Under the pieces are notes generated by a model. The model did not search any database. It was given only the letters and a program-made list of their open reading frames with translations, and was not told where the DNA came from. From Lachnospiraceae bacterium (GTDB lineage: Bacteria; Bacillota; Clostridia; Lachnospirales; Lachnospiraceae), in assembly GCA_024688505.1 (NCBI GenBank), contig JAILDZ010000015.1:1-46715 (forward strand): a stretch of DNA of 46,715 nt, read 5' to 3'. Position numbers and translations under genes: made by a program. This document shows, one piece after another, positions 16,602-26,034 of this stretch. Position 1 is the first letter of the stretch, and the number at the start of each line of letters is the position of its first letter.

Positions 16602-17921
16602 TTGAGCCTAAAAACATTTAAGGGCGGTGTACATCCGTATGACGGCAAGGATCTTTCCAAAGACAAGCCATCTACAGAGTATAAGCCCAAAGGGGATCTT
16701 GTTTTTCCGCTTTCCCAGCACATTGGGGCACCTGCAAAGGCTATTGTGGCCGTAGGTGATAATGTGCTCCTGGGTCAAAAAATAGCGGAAGCCAATGGTT
16801 TCGTGTCTTCACCCATTTTTGCATCGGTGTCCGGCACTGTGAAAGCCATTGAGCCCCACCGTACGCCTACGGGTGATATGGTGGAATCTATTGTCATTGA
16901 AAACGATGGCAAGTATCTGGATGTAGGTTTCCATGAGACTGAAGATGTCACAAAGCTTTCCAACGAAGAGATCATAGAGAAGATAAAGGAAAGCGGAGTG
17001 GTAGGTCTGGGAGGCGCCGGCTTCCCTACCCATGTTAAGCTTTCGCCCAAGGATCCTGCACAGATAGAGTACATTATCGCAAACTGCGCTGAATGTGAAC
17101 CCTATCTGACCTCTGATTACAGAAGAATGGTGGAGAATCCTGAGATGCTGGTCGAGGGCATGAAGATCATTCTTCAGATGTTCCCAAATGCAAAAGGATA
17201 TTTCGGTATTGAGGATAATAAACCTGACTGCATCGAAAAGCTTTCAGAGCTTACTAAAGATGAGGACAGGCTTATTGTAGTGCCTCTTATGACCAAATAC
17301 CCGCAGGGCGGTGAAAGACAGCTTATAAAGGCTGTGACGGGCAGAGAGATAAACTCAAAAATGCTTCCTGCCGATGCCGGCTGCATAGTGGATAATGTAG
17401 AAACTATCATTGCCATATATAACGCAGTGAAACTGGGACGTCCATTAACCACCGGAATGTTTACCGTGACAGGTGATGCGGTGAAAGAACCTCAGAATTT
17501 CCGTATATGCATAGGCACCAGCTATGAAGAGCTGCTGGAAGCTGCCGGAGGACTTAAATCTCCTGCAAAGAAGATGATATCCGGCGGTCCAATGATGGGA
17601 TTTGCCCTTATGGATACCAATGTTAATTCCACCAAGACATCTTCATCGCTCCTTTGCCTCACCGAAGATGAAGCCTCTAAATATGAAGAGACCGCATGTA
17701 TTAACTGCGGAAGATGCGTAGAGGCTTGTCCTGAAAACCTTATTCCTTCCAGACTGGCTGATTACAGCGCTCACGGACAGACGGAAGTCTTCGAAGAATG
17801 GTACGGAATGGAATGTATCGAATGCGGCAGCTGCTCTTATGGTTGTCCTGCCAGACGTCCTCTGGCCCAGGCTATAAAGACCATGAAGAAGGACATCCTG
17901 GCAGCCCGGAGAAAGAAGTAG
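16602..17921 (+). CDS. rnfC: Rnf complex subunit C
   Basis: A 439-residue peripheral subunit of the ion-translocating ferredoxin:NAD+ oxidoreductase; RnfC is the NADH/FMN-side subunit related to the NuoF fold. N-terminal barrel-sandwich region with GGVHPYDGKDLS, glycine-rich VGLGGAGFPTHVKL at about 134-147, and two [4Fe-4S] motifs CINCGRCVEAC and CIECGSCSYGC at about 367-420. The start is TTG, with AAAGGAGGG 8 bases upstream; no in-frame ATG or GTG fits. First gene of rnfCDGEAB, the order of clostridial Rnf. Confidence 0.97.
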   Translation: MSLKTFKGGVHPYDGKDLSKDKPSTEYKPKGDLVFPLSQHIGAPAKAIVAVGDNVLLGQKIAEANGFVSSPIFASVSGTVKAIEPHRTPTGDMVESIVIENDGKYLDVGFHETEDVTKLSNEEIIEKIKESGVVGLGGAGFPTHVKLSPKDPAQIEYIIANCAECEPYLTSDYRRMVENPEMLVEGMKIILQMFPNAKGYFGIEDNKPDCIEKLSELTKDEDRLIVVPLMTKYPQGGERQLIKAVTGREINSKMLPADAGCIVDNVETIIAIYNAVKLGRPLTTGMFTVTGDAVKEPQNFRICIGTSYEELLEAAGGLKSPAKKMISGGPMMGFALMDTNVNSTKTSSSLLCLTEDEASKYEETACINCGRCVEACPENLIPSRLADYSAHGQTEVFEEWYGMECIECGSCSYGCPARRPLAQAIKTMKKDILAARRKK

Positions 17922-17936
17922 GAGGTGAGACAAAAG

Positions 17937-18887
17937 GTGAGTAACTTATTAAACGTGACTTCCGCACCTCATGTGCGTGAAAAAACCGATACACAAAGGA
18001 TCATGCTCTATGTCATCATAGCCCTGCTTCCCACCACAGCTTTCGGTGTATATAATTTCGGGCTGAGAGCATTGGCGCTGATCCTTATTACCGTGGCCAC
18101 CTGCGTGGCTTCTGAATGGTGCTATGAAAAGCTTTTACATAAGAAGAGCACTATAAAAGACCTGAGTGCTGTAGTGACAGGACTCCTTCTGGCATTGAAC
18201 TTTCCGCACACCCTTCCTTTCTGGCAGGCTGTCCTGGGCGGTGTCTTTGCTATTATTGTAGTAAAAATGCTTTTCGGAGGTCTGGGTCAGAACTTCATGA
18301 ACCCGGCTCTCGGCGCCAGATGCTTTCTTCTTATAAGCTTTGCATCTACCATGAACAGTTTTACCTATGACGGTGTCACAGGAGCTACACCCCTTACGCT
18401 TTTAAAGCAGGGTGAGCCTGTAAACACATTAAGCATGCTGATCGGTCGTACCGGTGGTACCATCGGTGAGACTTCTACCATCTGTATCCTTATAGGTGCA
18501 GTGATCCTTATCATGCTGAATGTGATCGATCTTCGGATCCCCGGCACATATATCCTGACTTTTGCCGTGTTCACACTGCTTTTCGGAGGACATGGTCTGG
18601 ATCTTAATTATCTTACAGCTGAGCTTTGTGGCGGCGGACTTATGCTGGGTGCCTTCTTTATGGCCACAGATTATGTCACATCACCGATCACGCCAAACGG
18701 AAAGATCATCTACGGTATCATCCTTGGTGTGTTGACTGGCATATTCAGATTCTTCGGACCGGCGGCAGAAGGTGTATCTTATGCCATCATCTTCAGTAAT
18801 ATCCTGGTTCCGCTTATCGAGAAGTGGACCGTACCGAGAGCTTTCGGTGTGGTTAAACAGAAGAAAGAAAAGAAGGAGGGCAAATAG
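17937..18887 (+). CDS. rnfD: Rnf complex subunit D
   Basis: A 316-residue membrane protein with about nine or ten helices. VTGATPL (threonine 151) is the covalent FMN attachment motif of RnfD/NqrB. RnfD forms part of the membrane path for electrons and ions. A GTG at 17925 would extend it by four residues but has no ribosome site; the GTG at 17937 lies 11 bases after GGAGG and gives the usual start MSNLLNVTSAPHV. It lies 15 bases after rnfC and abuts rnfG. Confidence 0.95.
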   Translation: MSNLLNVTSAPHVREKTDTQRIMLYVIIALLPTTAFGVYNFGLRALALILITVATCVASEWCYEKLLHKKSTIKDLSAVVTGLLLALNFPHTLPFWQAVLGGVFAIIVVKMLFGGLGQNFMNPALGARCFLLISFASTMNSFTYDGVTGATPLTLLKQGEPVNTLSMLIGRTGGTIGETSTICILIGAVILIMLNVIDLRIPGTYILTFAVFTLLFGGHGLDLNYLTAELCGGGLMLGAFFMATDYVTSPITPNGKIIYGIILGVLTGIFRFFGPAAEGVSYAIIFSNILVPLIEKWTVPRAFGVVKQKKEKKEGK

Positions 18888-19526
18888 ATGAATAAACTCG
18901 TTAAAGACGCTCTCATTCTGACACTTATCACTTTAATAGCCGGAGTGGCTTTGGGAGCGGTATATCAGATCACCAAAGATCCTATTGCCAAAGCGCAGGA
19001 AGCAAAGACTAAAGAAGCATATATGGCTGTATTCCCGGATGCTGCTTCATTCAGTGATCTGGGTGGTTTTAACAGTGAAGAGGCTACAAAGGTGGCTGCT
19101 GATGCTGGCTACACCAAGTCCATCGTTTCAAATGCCGTGGAGGCACTGGACGGATCAGGAAACAGGCTTGGGTATGTGATCACCATGGTCAGCAAAGAAG
19201 GCTATGGCGGTTCCATTACTTTCTCCATGGGTATAGCAAATGACGGTACCATGTACGGTTATTCCATCACAGATATCAGCGAGACTGCCGGCCTTGGCAT
19301 GAAAGCCACGGATCAGCCGAAAGATGAAAACGACACTAAAGCATTTGTCACACATTTCTATAACAAGAATGCTTCATCACCCCTTACTGTAGTAAAGGGA
19401 AGTGCATCTTCCGATACAGAGATAGAAGCTATAAGCGGCGCTACCATAACCAGCCGCGCCATGACAAATGCCGTAAATGCCGGATTTGCATATTTTAACA
19501 GTTTGACGGGAGGTGCTGCAGAATGA
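18888..19526 (+). CDS. rnfG: Rnf complex subunit G
   Basis: A 212-residue protein with one N-terminal membrane helix (about 6-27) and an extracytoplasmic FMN-binding domain. SGATITSRA near residue 185 is the S(G)AT motif to which FMN is covalently bound through threonine. AAGGAGGG of the rnfD tail serves as ribosome site. Its ATG follows the rnfD stop directly and its stop overlaps rnfE (ATGA). Confidence 0.95.
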   Translation: MNKLVKDALILTLITLIAGVALGAVYQITKDPIAKAQEAKTKEAYMAVFPDAASFSDLGGFNSEEATKVAADAGYTKSIVSNAVEALDGSGNRLGYVITMVSKEGYGGSITFSMGIANDGTMYGYSITDISETAGLGMKATDQPKDENDTKAFVTHFYNKNASSPLTVVKGSASSDTEIEAISGATITSRAMTNAVNAGFAYFNSLTGGAAE

Positions 19527-20296
19527 ATCTGAAAGAAAACACACCGTTAGAACGACTCTATAACGGAATAATTAAAGAAAACCCCACCGTCATTCTGATG
19601 CTGGGTATGTGTCCCACCCTTGCGGTCACCACTTCTGCAGTGAACGGTCTCGGAATGGGCCTTTCCACTCTGGTGGTGCTTGCTCTTTCAAACCTTCTCA
19701 TTTCAATGCTTAGAAATGTGATCCCTGACAGAGTGCGTATGCCTGCTTTTATCGTGGTGGTGGCTTCCTTCGTGACCATGGTGCAGTTCCTTGTTCAGGG
19801 TTTTGTGCCGACACTGTATGATGCGCTTGGCGTATATATACCGCTTATAGTGGTTAACTGTATTATCCTGGGACGTGCAGAAAGCTATGCTTCAAAGAAC
19901 GCTCCCATACCTTCACTCTTTGACGGCATCGGAATGGGCCTTGGCTTTACCATAGCGCTTACCATCCTCGGATCCATAAGAGAGATCCTGGGCGCCGGTC
20001 AGATATTCGGCTTCCAGCTTCTTCCCCTGGCAGAAGACGGTAAGATGGGTTACACACCCATAACCATATTCGGTCTGGCTCCCGGAGCATTCTTTGTGCT
20101 CGGTGTGCTGGTAGCAATAATGAATGTGGTGAGAAAGAAAGCAGAAGAGAAGGGCAAGCCTCTTCCTGCTGCACAGGGCTGTCTGGCAGGAGACTGTATG
20201 TCATGCGGCTTCAGCTCTGCATGTACCGGTAAGTCTGCAGCACCTGCTCCCGCAGTCACAGAAGAAAAGAAAGAGGAGGTAAAGGAAAATGACTAA
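19523..20296 (+). CDS. rnfE: Rnf complex subunit E with cysteine-rich C-terminal tail
   Basis: A 257-residue membrane protein with six predicted helices, homologous to RnfA and NqrD. RnfE and RnfA together bind a [2Fe-2S] cluster in the membrane. This one is longer than the usual ~200-230 residues: after the last helix (about 190-203) there is a charged segment and then GCLAGDCMSCGFSSAC, a C-x4-C-x2-C-x5-C pattern at about 217-231, and an Ala/Pro/Glu tail. Such a motif could bind a metal or cluster; whether it is usual for close relatives I cannot say. ATGA overlap with rnfG and 8-base overlap with rnfA. Confidence 0.95.
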   Translation: MNLKENTPLERLYNGIIKENPTVILMLGMCPTLAVTTSAVNGLGMGLSTLVVLALSNLLISMLRNVIPDRVRMPAFIVVVASFVTMVQFLVQGFVPTLYDALGVYIPLIVVNCIILGRAESYASKNAPIPSLFDGIGMGLGFTIALTILGSIREILGAGQIFGFQLLPLAEDGKMGYTPITIFGLAPGAFFVLGVLVAIMNVVRKKAEEKGKPLPAAQGCLAGDCMSCGFSSACTGKSAAPAPAVTEEKKEEVKEND

Positions 20297-20870
20297 TCTG
20301 TTTTTGATCCTGGTGGCATCCTCTGTAGTTAATAATGTGGTTTTGTCACAGTTCCTGGGTATATGTCCGTTCCTTGGTGTATCTAAGAGAGTGGAGACAG
20401 CTGCCGGTATGGGAGGTGCCGTTATATTTGTTATCACCATATCCTCCTTTGTGACGGGGCTCATCTATAAATTCATACTCTTACCTTTGAATTTTGAATA
20501 TCTGCAGACCATAGTTTTCATTCTGGTCATAGCTGCATTGGTGCAGTTCGTGGAAATGTTCTTAAAGAAGAATGTCCAGTCTCTTTATCAGTCACTGGGT
20601 GTATATCTTCCTCTTATCACCACAAACTGTGCTGTACTTGGAGTGGCACTGAAGAACGTCACCAATGGCTATAATCTTCTTGAAGGTGTCATCTATGGCT
20701 TCGGTACCGCTGTGGGATTTACCATAGCCATCGTGATAATGGCGGGTATCCGTGAAAAACTGGAATATAATGATATTCCTGAAGCGTTTAAAGGTTCTGC
20801 CAGTGTTCTTGTTACTGCCGGACTTATGGCTATTGCATTCTTCGGTTTTTCCGGAGTGATCAGTTTATGA
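20289..20870 (+). CDS. rnfA: Rnf complex subunit A
   Basis: A 193-residue membrane protein with six helices, of normal length. NNVVLSQFLGICPFLGVS near residues 15-32 and TTNCAVLGVAL near 112-122 carry the two cysteines that, with those of RnfE, bind the [2Fe-2S] centre in the membrane in characterised Rnf/NQR complexes. GAGGAGG precedes the ATG, which overlaps rnfE by 8 bases. Confidence 0.97.
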   Translation: MTNLFLILVASSVVNNVVLSQFLGICPFLGVSKRVETAAGMGGAVIFVITISSFVTGLIYKFILLPLNFEYLQTIVFILVIAALVQFVEMFLKKNVQSLYQSLGVYLPLITTNCAVLGVALKNVTNGYNLLEGVIYGFGTAVGFTIAIVIMAGIREKLEYNDIPEAFKGSASVLVTAGLMAIAFFGFSGVISL

Positions 20871-20883
20871 CGGGGGTGTAGGT

Positions 20884-21696
20884 ATGATAATGGGAATCGT
20901 ACTGGCTGCGGTGATAGTAGGTGTCACCGGATGCCTCATAGGTTTTTTCCTTTGCTTCTCATCAGAGAAGTTCAAAGTGGAAGTAGATGAAAGAGAAACT
21001 GCCATCCTGGAAGTGCTGCCCGGTAATAACTGCGGCGGATGCGGATATGCAGGATGCTCCGGACTGGCAGCAGCCATTGTAAAGGGCGAAGCTCCTGTGA
21101 ACCAATGCCCTGTTGGCGGTGCTCCTGTGGCGGCAAAAGTAGGCGAGATCATGGGTGTGGCTGCAGAAGAAGGAGTACGTAAGGTAGCCTTCGTTAAATG
21201 TACAGGTACCTGTGAGAAAGCAGAAAACAAATATGAATATGCCGGCGTAAAGGATTGTAAAGCCATGGCTTATGTGCCGGGAGGCGGTCCAAAGTCCTGT
21301 AAATACGGCTGCCTTGGTTTTGGCTCCTGCGTAAAGGCCTGTCCCTTTGATGCAATTCATGTTATAGACGGTGTGGCTTTTGTGGATAAGGAAGCATGTA
21401 AGGCCTGCGGAAAGTGCGTGGAGACTTGTCCCAAGCACCTTATTGAACTCATTCCCTATGACGCTTCGTATGCAGTGGGATGCAGCTCAAAAGACAAAGG
21501 CAAGGATGTGATGGCTGTATGTAAGGCCGGATGTATCGGCTGTCAGCTTTGTGTGAAGCAGTGTGAAAGCGATGCTGTGCATGTGGAAGACAATGTGGCA
21601 GTGATAGATCAGGAAAAGTGCATTGGCTGCGGCAAATGTGCTGAAAAATGCCCGAAGAAGGTTATAATACCACTTAAGGCAGTAAAGGAAGCATAG
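20884..21696 (+). CDS. rnfB: Rnf complex subunit B, polyferredoxin
   Basis: A 270-residue subunit that takes electrons from reduced ferredoxin. One N-terminal membrane helix (about 3-22), then the [4Fe-4S] domain CGGCGYAGCSG with a distal cysteine in NQCPVGG, a cysteine-containing linker, and four ferredoxin-type cluster motifs: CLGFGSCVKAC, CKACGKCVETC, CIGCQLCVKQC and CIGCGKCAEKC. This many clusters is typical of clostridial RnfB and exceeds the three of enterobacterial RnfB. Last subunit gene of the operon; proB starts 4 bases after its stop. Confidence 0.97.
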   Translation: MIMGIVLAAVIVGVTGCLIGFFLCFSSEKFKVEVDERETAILEVLPGNNCGGCGYAGCSGLAAAIVKGEAPVNQCPVGGAPVAAKVGEIMGVAAEEGVRKVAFVKCTGTCEKAENKYEYAGVKDCKAMAYVPGGGPKSCKYGCLGFGSCVKACPFDAIHVIDGVAFVDKEACKACGKCVETCPKHLIELIPYDASYAVGCSSKDKGKDVMAVCKAGCIGCQLCVKQCESDAVHVEDNVAVIDQEKCIGCGKCAEKCPKKVIIPLKAVKEA

Positions 21697-21700
21697 ACTA

Positions 21701-22510
21701 ATGTATAAAAGAGTGGTAATCAAGATTGGCTCGAATTCGCTTACTCATAGTGAGACAGGGCATGTGGATTATGTGAAGATCGAAAGACTGGTGCGTGAGA
21801 TCTGCGACCTGAAAAACCGCGGCATGGATGTATGCCTGGTTTCTTCAGGAGCCATAGCGGTGGGAAGACAGGCTATGGGCATCACCACCAGACCCAGTAA
21901 GATATCCAGAAAACAGGCTTTGGCTTCTATAGGACAGGCCAGTCTGATGTCTATCTATCAAAGATTCTTTTCAGAGTATAATCAAAAAGCCGGACAGATA
22001 CTAATGACGAGAAATACCGTTATCGATAATGTGTCCAGGAAAAATGCCGAAAACACCTTTGAAGAGCTGTTTACAATGGGTGTGGTGCCTGTTGTAAACG
22101 AAAATGACACCATTTCCACTTTTGAAATGCAATTTGGTGATAATGATACTCTTTCTGCTATTGTCACCTCCCTTGTCCATGCAGATCTGCTCATACTTCT
22201 TTCGGATATAGACGGACTGTTTGATGAGGATCCGAAGAAGAATAAGAATGCAAAGCTCATAAAAGAAGTGGATGAGATAACAGATGATCTTTATAAGGCC
22301 GCATCAAAGGTTCCCGGGTCAGACCTGGGAACCGGCGGTATGGCTACTAAAATAAAAGCAGCGTCTATAGCTGTGCGGTCCGGTGCCGACATGATCATCA
22401 CAAACGGTAAGGATGTGTCCGTTATTCACAGGATCATGGAAGGAAATAATCCCGGCACCGTTTTCCACAGTCATTATGATGAAGACTTTTATCTGGCAGA
22501 CGAAGTATAG
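21701..22510 (+). CDS. proB: Glutamate 5-kinase
   Basis: A 269-residue amino-acid-kinase-fold enzyme for the first step of proline synthesis (glutamate to glutamyl 5-phosphate). Motifs: VVIKIGSNSLT at the N-terminus, VSSGAIAVG, NENDTIS near 139-145, LLSDIDGLFDEDP near 168-180 and GTGGMATKIKAA near 210-221. It ends after the kinase domain and lacks the C-terminal PUA domain of E. coli ProB (367 residues); the short form occurs in many bacteria. No proA follows. GGAAG upstream of the ATG is a moderate ribosome site. Confidence 0.95.
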   Translation: MYKRVVIKIGSNSLTHSETGHVDYVKIERLVREICDLKNRGMDVCLVSSGAIAVGRQAMGITTRPSKISRKQALASIGQASLMSIYQRFFSEYNQKAGQILMTRNTVIDNVSRKNAENTFEELFTMGVVPVVNENDTISTFEMQFGDNDTLSAIVTSLVHADLLILLSDIDGLFDEDPKKNKNAKLIKEVDEITDDLYKAASKVPGSDLGTGGMATKIKAASIAVRSGADMIITNGKDVSVIHRIMEGNNPGTVFHSHYDEDFYLADEV

Positions 22511-22525
22511 ACAAGGAGTAATTTA

Positions 22526-23899
22526 ATGGAATATATAGAAAAAGATGCTCTCCTGGTGAAAGAAATGTCCGAAAAAGCCGGGAGAGTTCTTACTGCCTGT
22601 GTGACCACCTTCGGATGTCAGATGAATGCCAGGGACTCTGAAAAACTAAGAGGCATGCTTTCTGAAATGGGTTATGAGATAGTAGATACCGAGGATGCCG
22701 ACCTGGTGCTTTATAACACATGTACAGTCCGGGAAAATGCCAATCTGAAAGTATATGGCAGGCTGGGATATTTAAACACTCTAAAGAAGAAGAATCCATA
22801 TATGAAGATCGCCCTTTGCGGATGCATGATGCAGGAGCCGGAAGTGGTTGAAAAGCTTAAGACTTCTTATAAGTTTGTGGATCTGATCTTCGGTACGCAT
22901 AATCTTTATCGTTTTCCCGAGCTTTTCTATAAAGCGCTTACCGAGAAAGGCATGACTGTAGAGATCTGGAAAGATTCCAAGGATATAGTGGAAGACCTTC
23001 CGAAGATCAGAAAGTATAGATTCAAATCCGGTGTGAATATCATGTTCGGATGCGATAATTTCTGCAGTTACTGTATTGTGCCCTATGTGCGCGGCAGGGA
23101 AAAGAGCCGCACATCAGATGATATCATTTCCGAGATCAGGGATCTGGCATCAGACGGTGTGGTGGAAGTCATGCTTTTGGGACAGAATGTGAATTCCTAT
23201 GGAAAAGGCCTGTCTGAGGGCCTTTCATTTGCCGGTCTGCTCCGCAAAGTAGAAGAAGTGGAAGGCATCGAGCGCATAAGATTCATGACATCACATCCTA
23301 AGGATCTCTCCGATGAACTTATCGACGTTATGGCTTCATCAAAGAAAATATGTGATCACCTGCATCTGCCGCTTCAGTCAGGAAGCAGCCGCATCCTTAA
23401 GCTTATGAACAGGCACTATACAAAAGAAGACTATCTTTCTCTTGTGGACAGGATCAGATGCCGGATGCCGGATATAACACTCACCACGGATATCATTGTG
23501 GGATTCCCCGGGGAAACCGAAGAAGACTTCGAGGAAACCATGGATGTGGTTAAAAAAGTGGGATATGACAGCGCATTTACATTTATATACAGTAAAAGGA
23601 CAGGCACTCCTGCAGCAAAGCTTCCCGATCAGATACCGGAAGATGTGATAAAAGTCCGTTTCGACAGGCTTTTAAAGGAAGTGCAGGAAAAGGGTGCCTT
23701 AAGATCCGAACGCTTTACAGGAAAAACTCTTCCTGTATTATTTGAAGAAATAAACAGACAGGATGATAAGCTGATCACCGGAAGGCTTATGAATAACAGT
23801 GTGGTGCATGTTAAGGGTGATCATTCTCTGATAGGGAAGATCCTTCCTGTTACCCTCACTGAATGCCATGGATTCTATTATATGGGAGAGATAGCCTGA
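22526..23899 (+). CDS. miaB: tRNA-2-methylthio-N6-dimethylallyladenosine synthase (MiaB)
   Basis: A 457-residue radical-SAM methylthiotransferase that adds the ms2 group to i6A37 of tRNA. The N-terminal UPF0004 domain has cysteines in TFGCQMNARDSE, NTCTVRENA and LCGCMMQ. The radical-SAM motif CDNFCSYCIVPYVRGRE is at about 175-191. The C-terminal TRAM domain closes the protein. AAGGAG upstream of the ATG. The miaA partner is not in the window. TGATG overlap with ruvA. Confidence 0.96.
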   Translation: MEYIEKDALLVKEMSEKAGRVLTACVTTFGCQMNARDSEKLRGMLSEMGYEIVDTEDADLVLYNTCTVRENANLKVYGRLGYLNTLKKKNPYMKIALCGCMMQEPEVVEKLKTSYKFVDLIFGTHNLYRFPELFYKALTEKGMTVEIWKDSKDIVEDLPKIRKYRFKSGVNIMFGCDNFCSYCIVPYVRGREKSRTSDDIISEIRDLASDGVVEVMLLGQNVNSYGKGLSEGLSFAGLLRKVEEVEGIERIRFMTSHPKDLSDELIDVMASSKKICDHLHLPLQSGSSRILKLMNRHYTKEDYLSLVDRIRCRMPDITLTTDIIVGFPGETEEDFEETMDVVKKVGYDSAFTFIYSKRTGTPAAKLPDQIPEDVIKVRFDRLLKEVQEKGALRSERFTGKTLPVLFEEINRQDDKLITGRLMNNSVVHVKGDHSLIGKILPVTLTECHGFYYMGEIA

Positions 23900-24507
23900 T
23901 GTTTTCATATATTATGGGTATTCTGGATGATGTAAATGAGGATACCGTGACAATCGATAATAACGGCATAGGGTATGAGATTCATATGACTTCATCCGAT
24001 ATTTCAGGACTTCCGTCCATTGGACAGGATGTGAAGATCTATACGTATTTTCAGGTGCGGGAGGATGCCTTCACACTTTACGGTTTTCTCGATAAACAGA
24101 CGAAAAAGCTCTTTGAGATGCTGCTTTCCGTAAACAGTGTGGGGCCTAAAGGTGCACTGTCCATCCTTTCGGTATTAAGTCCCGATGACCTGAGATACGC
24201 CATAGTGGGAGGAGACGCAAAACTCATTTCTTCCGCTCCGGGCATTGGTCTTAAGACTGCGCAGAAAGTGATCCTGGATCTTAAGGATAAGATAGACCTG
24301 GCCGAAACAGTGGAAAATACTTTAAATAACGGGGCAGCGGCCTTAACATCCGATACTTCTGTGAAGGGGGATGTGATCCTTGCCCTCACATCTTTAGGAT
24401 ATTCATCATCCGAGGCTCTGTCAGCACTTAAGAACATCAATATCACAGAAGAATCGGATACGGAAGAAGTGCTGAAAGAAGCACTGAAAAACATGGCATT
24501 CATGTAA
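23899..24507 (+). CDS. ruvA: Holliday junction branch migration protein RuvA
   Basis: A 203-residue junction-binding subunit. N-terminal OB fold (MFSYIMGILDDV), central helix-hairpin-helix motifs around MLLSVNSVGPKGAL and ISSAPGIGLKTAQKVILDLKDK (two adjacent stretches), and a small C-terminal domain that contacts RuvB (ALTSLGYSSSEA). The ATG at 23899 overlaps the miaB stop and gives the family-typical start; a longer frame from 23863 is unlikely. Adjacent to ruvB, its motor partner. Confidence 0.95.
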   Translation: MFSYIMGILDDVNEDTVTIDNNGIGYEIHMTSSDISGLPSIGQDVKIYTYFQVREDAFTLYGFLDKQTKKLFEMLLSVNSVGPKGALSILSVLSPDDLRYAIVGGDAKLISSAPGIGLKTAQKVILDLKDKIDLAETVENTLNNGAAALTSDTSVKGDVILALTSLGYSSSEALSALKNINITEESDTEEVLKEALKNMAFM

Positions 24508-24522
24508 TTAAAGGCATATTGT

Positions 24523-25524
24523 ATGGAAAGAAGAGTATTATCTACCCAGATCCAAACAGAAGATATTAAGACGGAAAACACTCTTAGACCTCAAAGACTG
24601 ACTGAATATATCGGCCAGGAAAAGGCCAAAGAGGTGATGGACATATATATTAAGGCGGCAAAGGAAAGACAGGATCCTTTGGATCACACACTTTTTTACG
24701 GGCCTCCAGGACTCGGAAAGACCACTCTGGCCGGGATCATCGCAAACGAGATGGGTGTGAATATAAAGATCACCTCCGGTCCGGCTATAGCAAAACCGGG
24801 AGAGATGGCATCTATCCTAAGTAACCTTAAAGAAGGTGACCTTTTATTTGTGGATGAGATCCACAGGCTGAACCGTCAGGTGGAAGAAGTGCTGTATCCC
24901 GCCATGGAAGACTTTGCCATAGATATTATGATAGGGAAAGGCCAGGGGGCCAGGTCCATAAGGCTTGATCTGCCTAAATTTACACTGGTGGGAGCCACTA
25001 CCAGAGCGGGGCTTCTTTCCGCACCATTAAGAGACAGGTTTGGCATCATTCATCATCTGGAATTCTATGAGCCTAAGGAATTAAAGCAGATCATTCTGCA
25101 AAGTGCGAAAAAGCTTGATGTGAAAATCGATGAAGAGGGTGCATTCGAGCTGGCCCGAAGATCCAGAGGAACGCCAAGACTTGCAAACAGGCTTTTAAAA
25201 AGAATACGTGATTATGCACAGGTCAGATATGACGGCACTATTACTATGGAAATAGCTTCCGAAGGGCTGGACCTTATGGAAGTGGATACAATGGGTCTTG
25301 ATACAAATGACAGAAATATGATCCTTACCATCATTGAAAAATTCGGCGGAGGACCAGTGGGACTGGATACGCTTTCTGCCAGTCTGGGAGAAGACAGCGG
25401 CACTATCGAAGAAGTATATGAGCCGTATCTCGTCAAGAACAATCTGATAAACAGAACACCCAAAGGCCGGGTGGCTACGGAAAAAGCATACGAACATTTT
25501 GGTATTGAGAAAATCTCTGAATAA
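24523..25524 (+). CDS. ruvB: Holliday junction branch migration ATPase RuvB
   Basis: A 333-residue AAA+ motor that drives branch migration with RuvA. Walker [12 protein letters not shown] at about 65-75, Walker [11 protein letters not shown] near 107-116, sensor 1 [11 protein letters not shown], arginine finger LRDRFG, and a C-terminal winged helix ([17 protein letters not shown]). Normal length. The ribosome site is weak (AAAGG, 11 bases upstream). No ruvC in the window, as expected for Firmicutes. Confidence 0.97.
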   Translation: MERRVLSTQIQTEDIKTENTLRPQRLTEYIGQEKAKEVMDIYIKAAKERQDPLDHTLFYGPPGLGKTTLAGIIANEMGVNIKITSGPAIAKPGEMASILSNLKEGDLLFVDEIHRLNRQVEEVLYPAMEDFAIDIMIGKGQGARSIRLDLPKFTLVGATTRAGLLSAPLRDRFGIIHHLEFYEPKELKQIILQSAKKLDVKIDEEGAFELARRSRGTPRLANRLLKRIRDYAQVRYDGTITMEIASEGLDLMEVDTMGLDTNDRNMILTIIEKFGGGPVGLDTLSASLGEDSGTIEEVYEPYLVKNNLINRTPKGRVATEKAYEHFGIEKISE

Positions 25525-25567
25525 CCGTATAATGAAACGGTGAATTCGTTAAAATCTGGAGGCATAT

Positions 25568-26005
25568 ATGTCGGCTAAAAAGAATGCTGAAGTTATTATA
25601 GGCGGAAGAGTATATACTCTGAGCGGATATGAAGAAGAGGATTATCTGCAGAGAGTAGCTACATATATAAACGGTAAACTGAATGATCTGCAGGAAATGG
25701 ACAGTTTCAAAAGATTATCCCAGGATACTAAGGCCACTTTGCTGGAACTGAATATTGCAGATGATTTCTTTAAAGCTAAAGAGCAGATAGAAAAGCAGGA
25801 ATCCGAACTGGAAAAGAAGGAAAAAGAGATCTATGATCTGAAGCACGATCTCATTTCTTACCAGATAAAGGTAGAGAGCCTGGATGAACAGATCCAGAAT
25901 CTGGAAGCAGAGAAAAAGGAACTATTGCTAAATAAATCAAAGCTGGAGGCATCCCTTGAAGATGCGCTGCTTGGATCATTACCTGATATCAAAGGGGAGC
26001 AGTAA
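25568..26005 (+). CDS. zapA: Cell division protein ZapA
   Basis: A 145-residue protein. Residues 7-70 match the ZapA domain (EVIIGGRVYTLSGYEEEDYLQ split across strand and helix), and residues 70-135 form a long charged coiled coil. ZapA bundles FtsZ filaments at midcell. GGAGG precedes the ATG. The long coiled coil makes it longer than E. coli ZapA (109 residues). The stop codon sits in the loop of the terminator. Neighbouring cell-wall genes fit a division role. Confidence 0.88.
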   Translation: MSAKKNAEVIIGGRVYTLSGYEEEDYLQRVATYINGKLNDLQEMDSFKRLSQDTKATLLELNIADDFFKAKEQIEKQESELEKKEKEIYDLKHDLISYQIKVESLDEQIQNLEAEKKELLLNKSKLEASLEDALLGSLPDIKGEQ

Positions 26006-26022
26006 AGCTGCTCCCTTTTTTT
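25994..26022 (+). terminator. Strong intrinsic terminator overlapping the zapA stop
   Basis: GGGAGCAG (25995-26002) pairs with CTGCTCCC (26008-26015), loop TAAAG, then TTTTTTT. The zapA stop TAA is in the loop. It separates the rnf-to-zapA block from the U32 gene, which starts only 12 bases later. Confidence 0.9.
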
Positions 26023-26034
26023 AGGCACTTTATT

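Noticed and set aside
24078-24581. 167-codon open frame antisense to ruvA
   Set aside because: Fully opposite a well-conserved gene, with serine-rich composition typical of antisense shadows.
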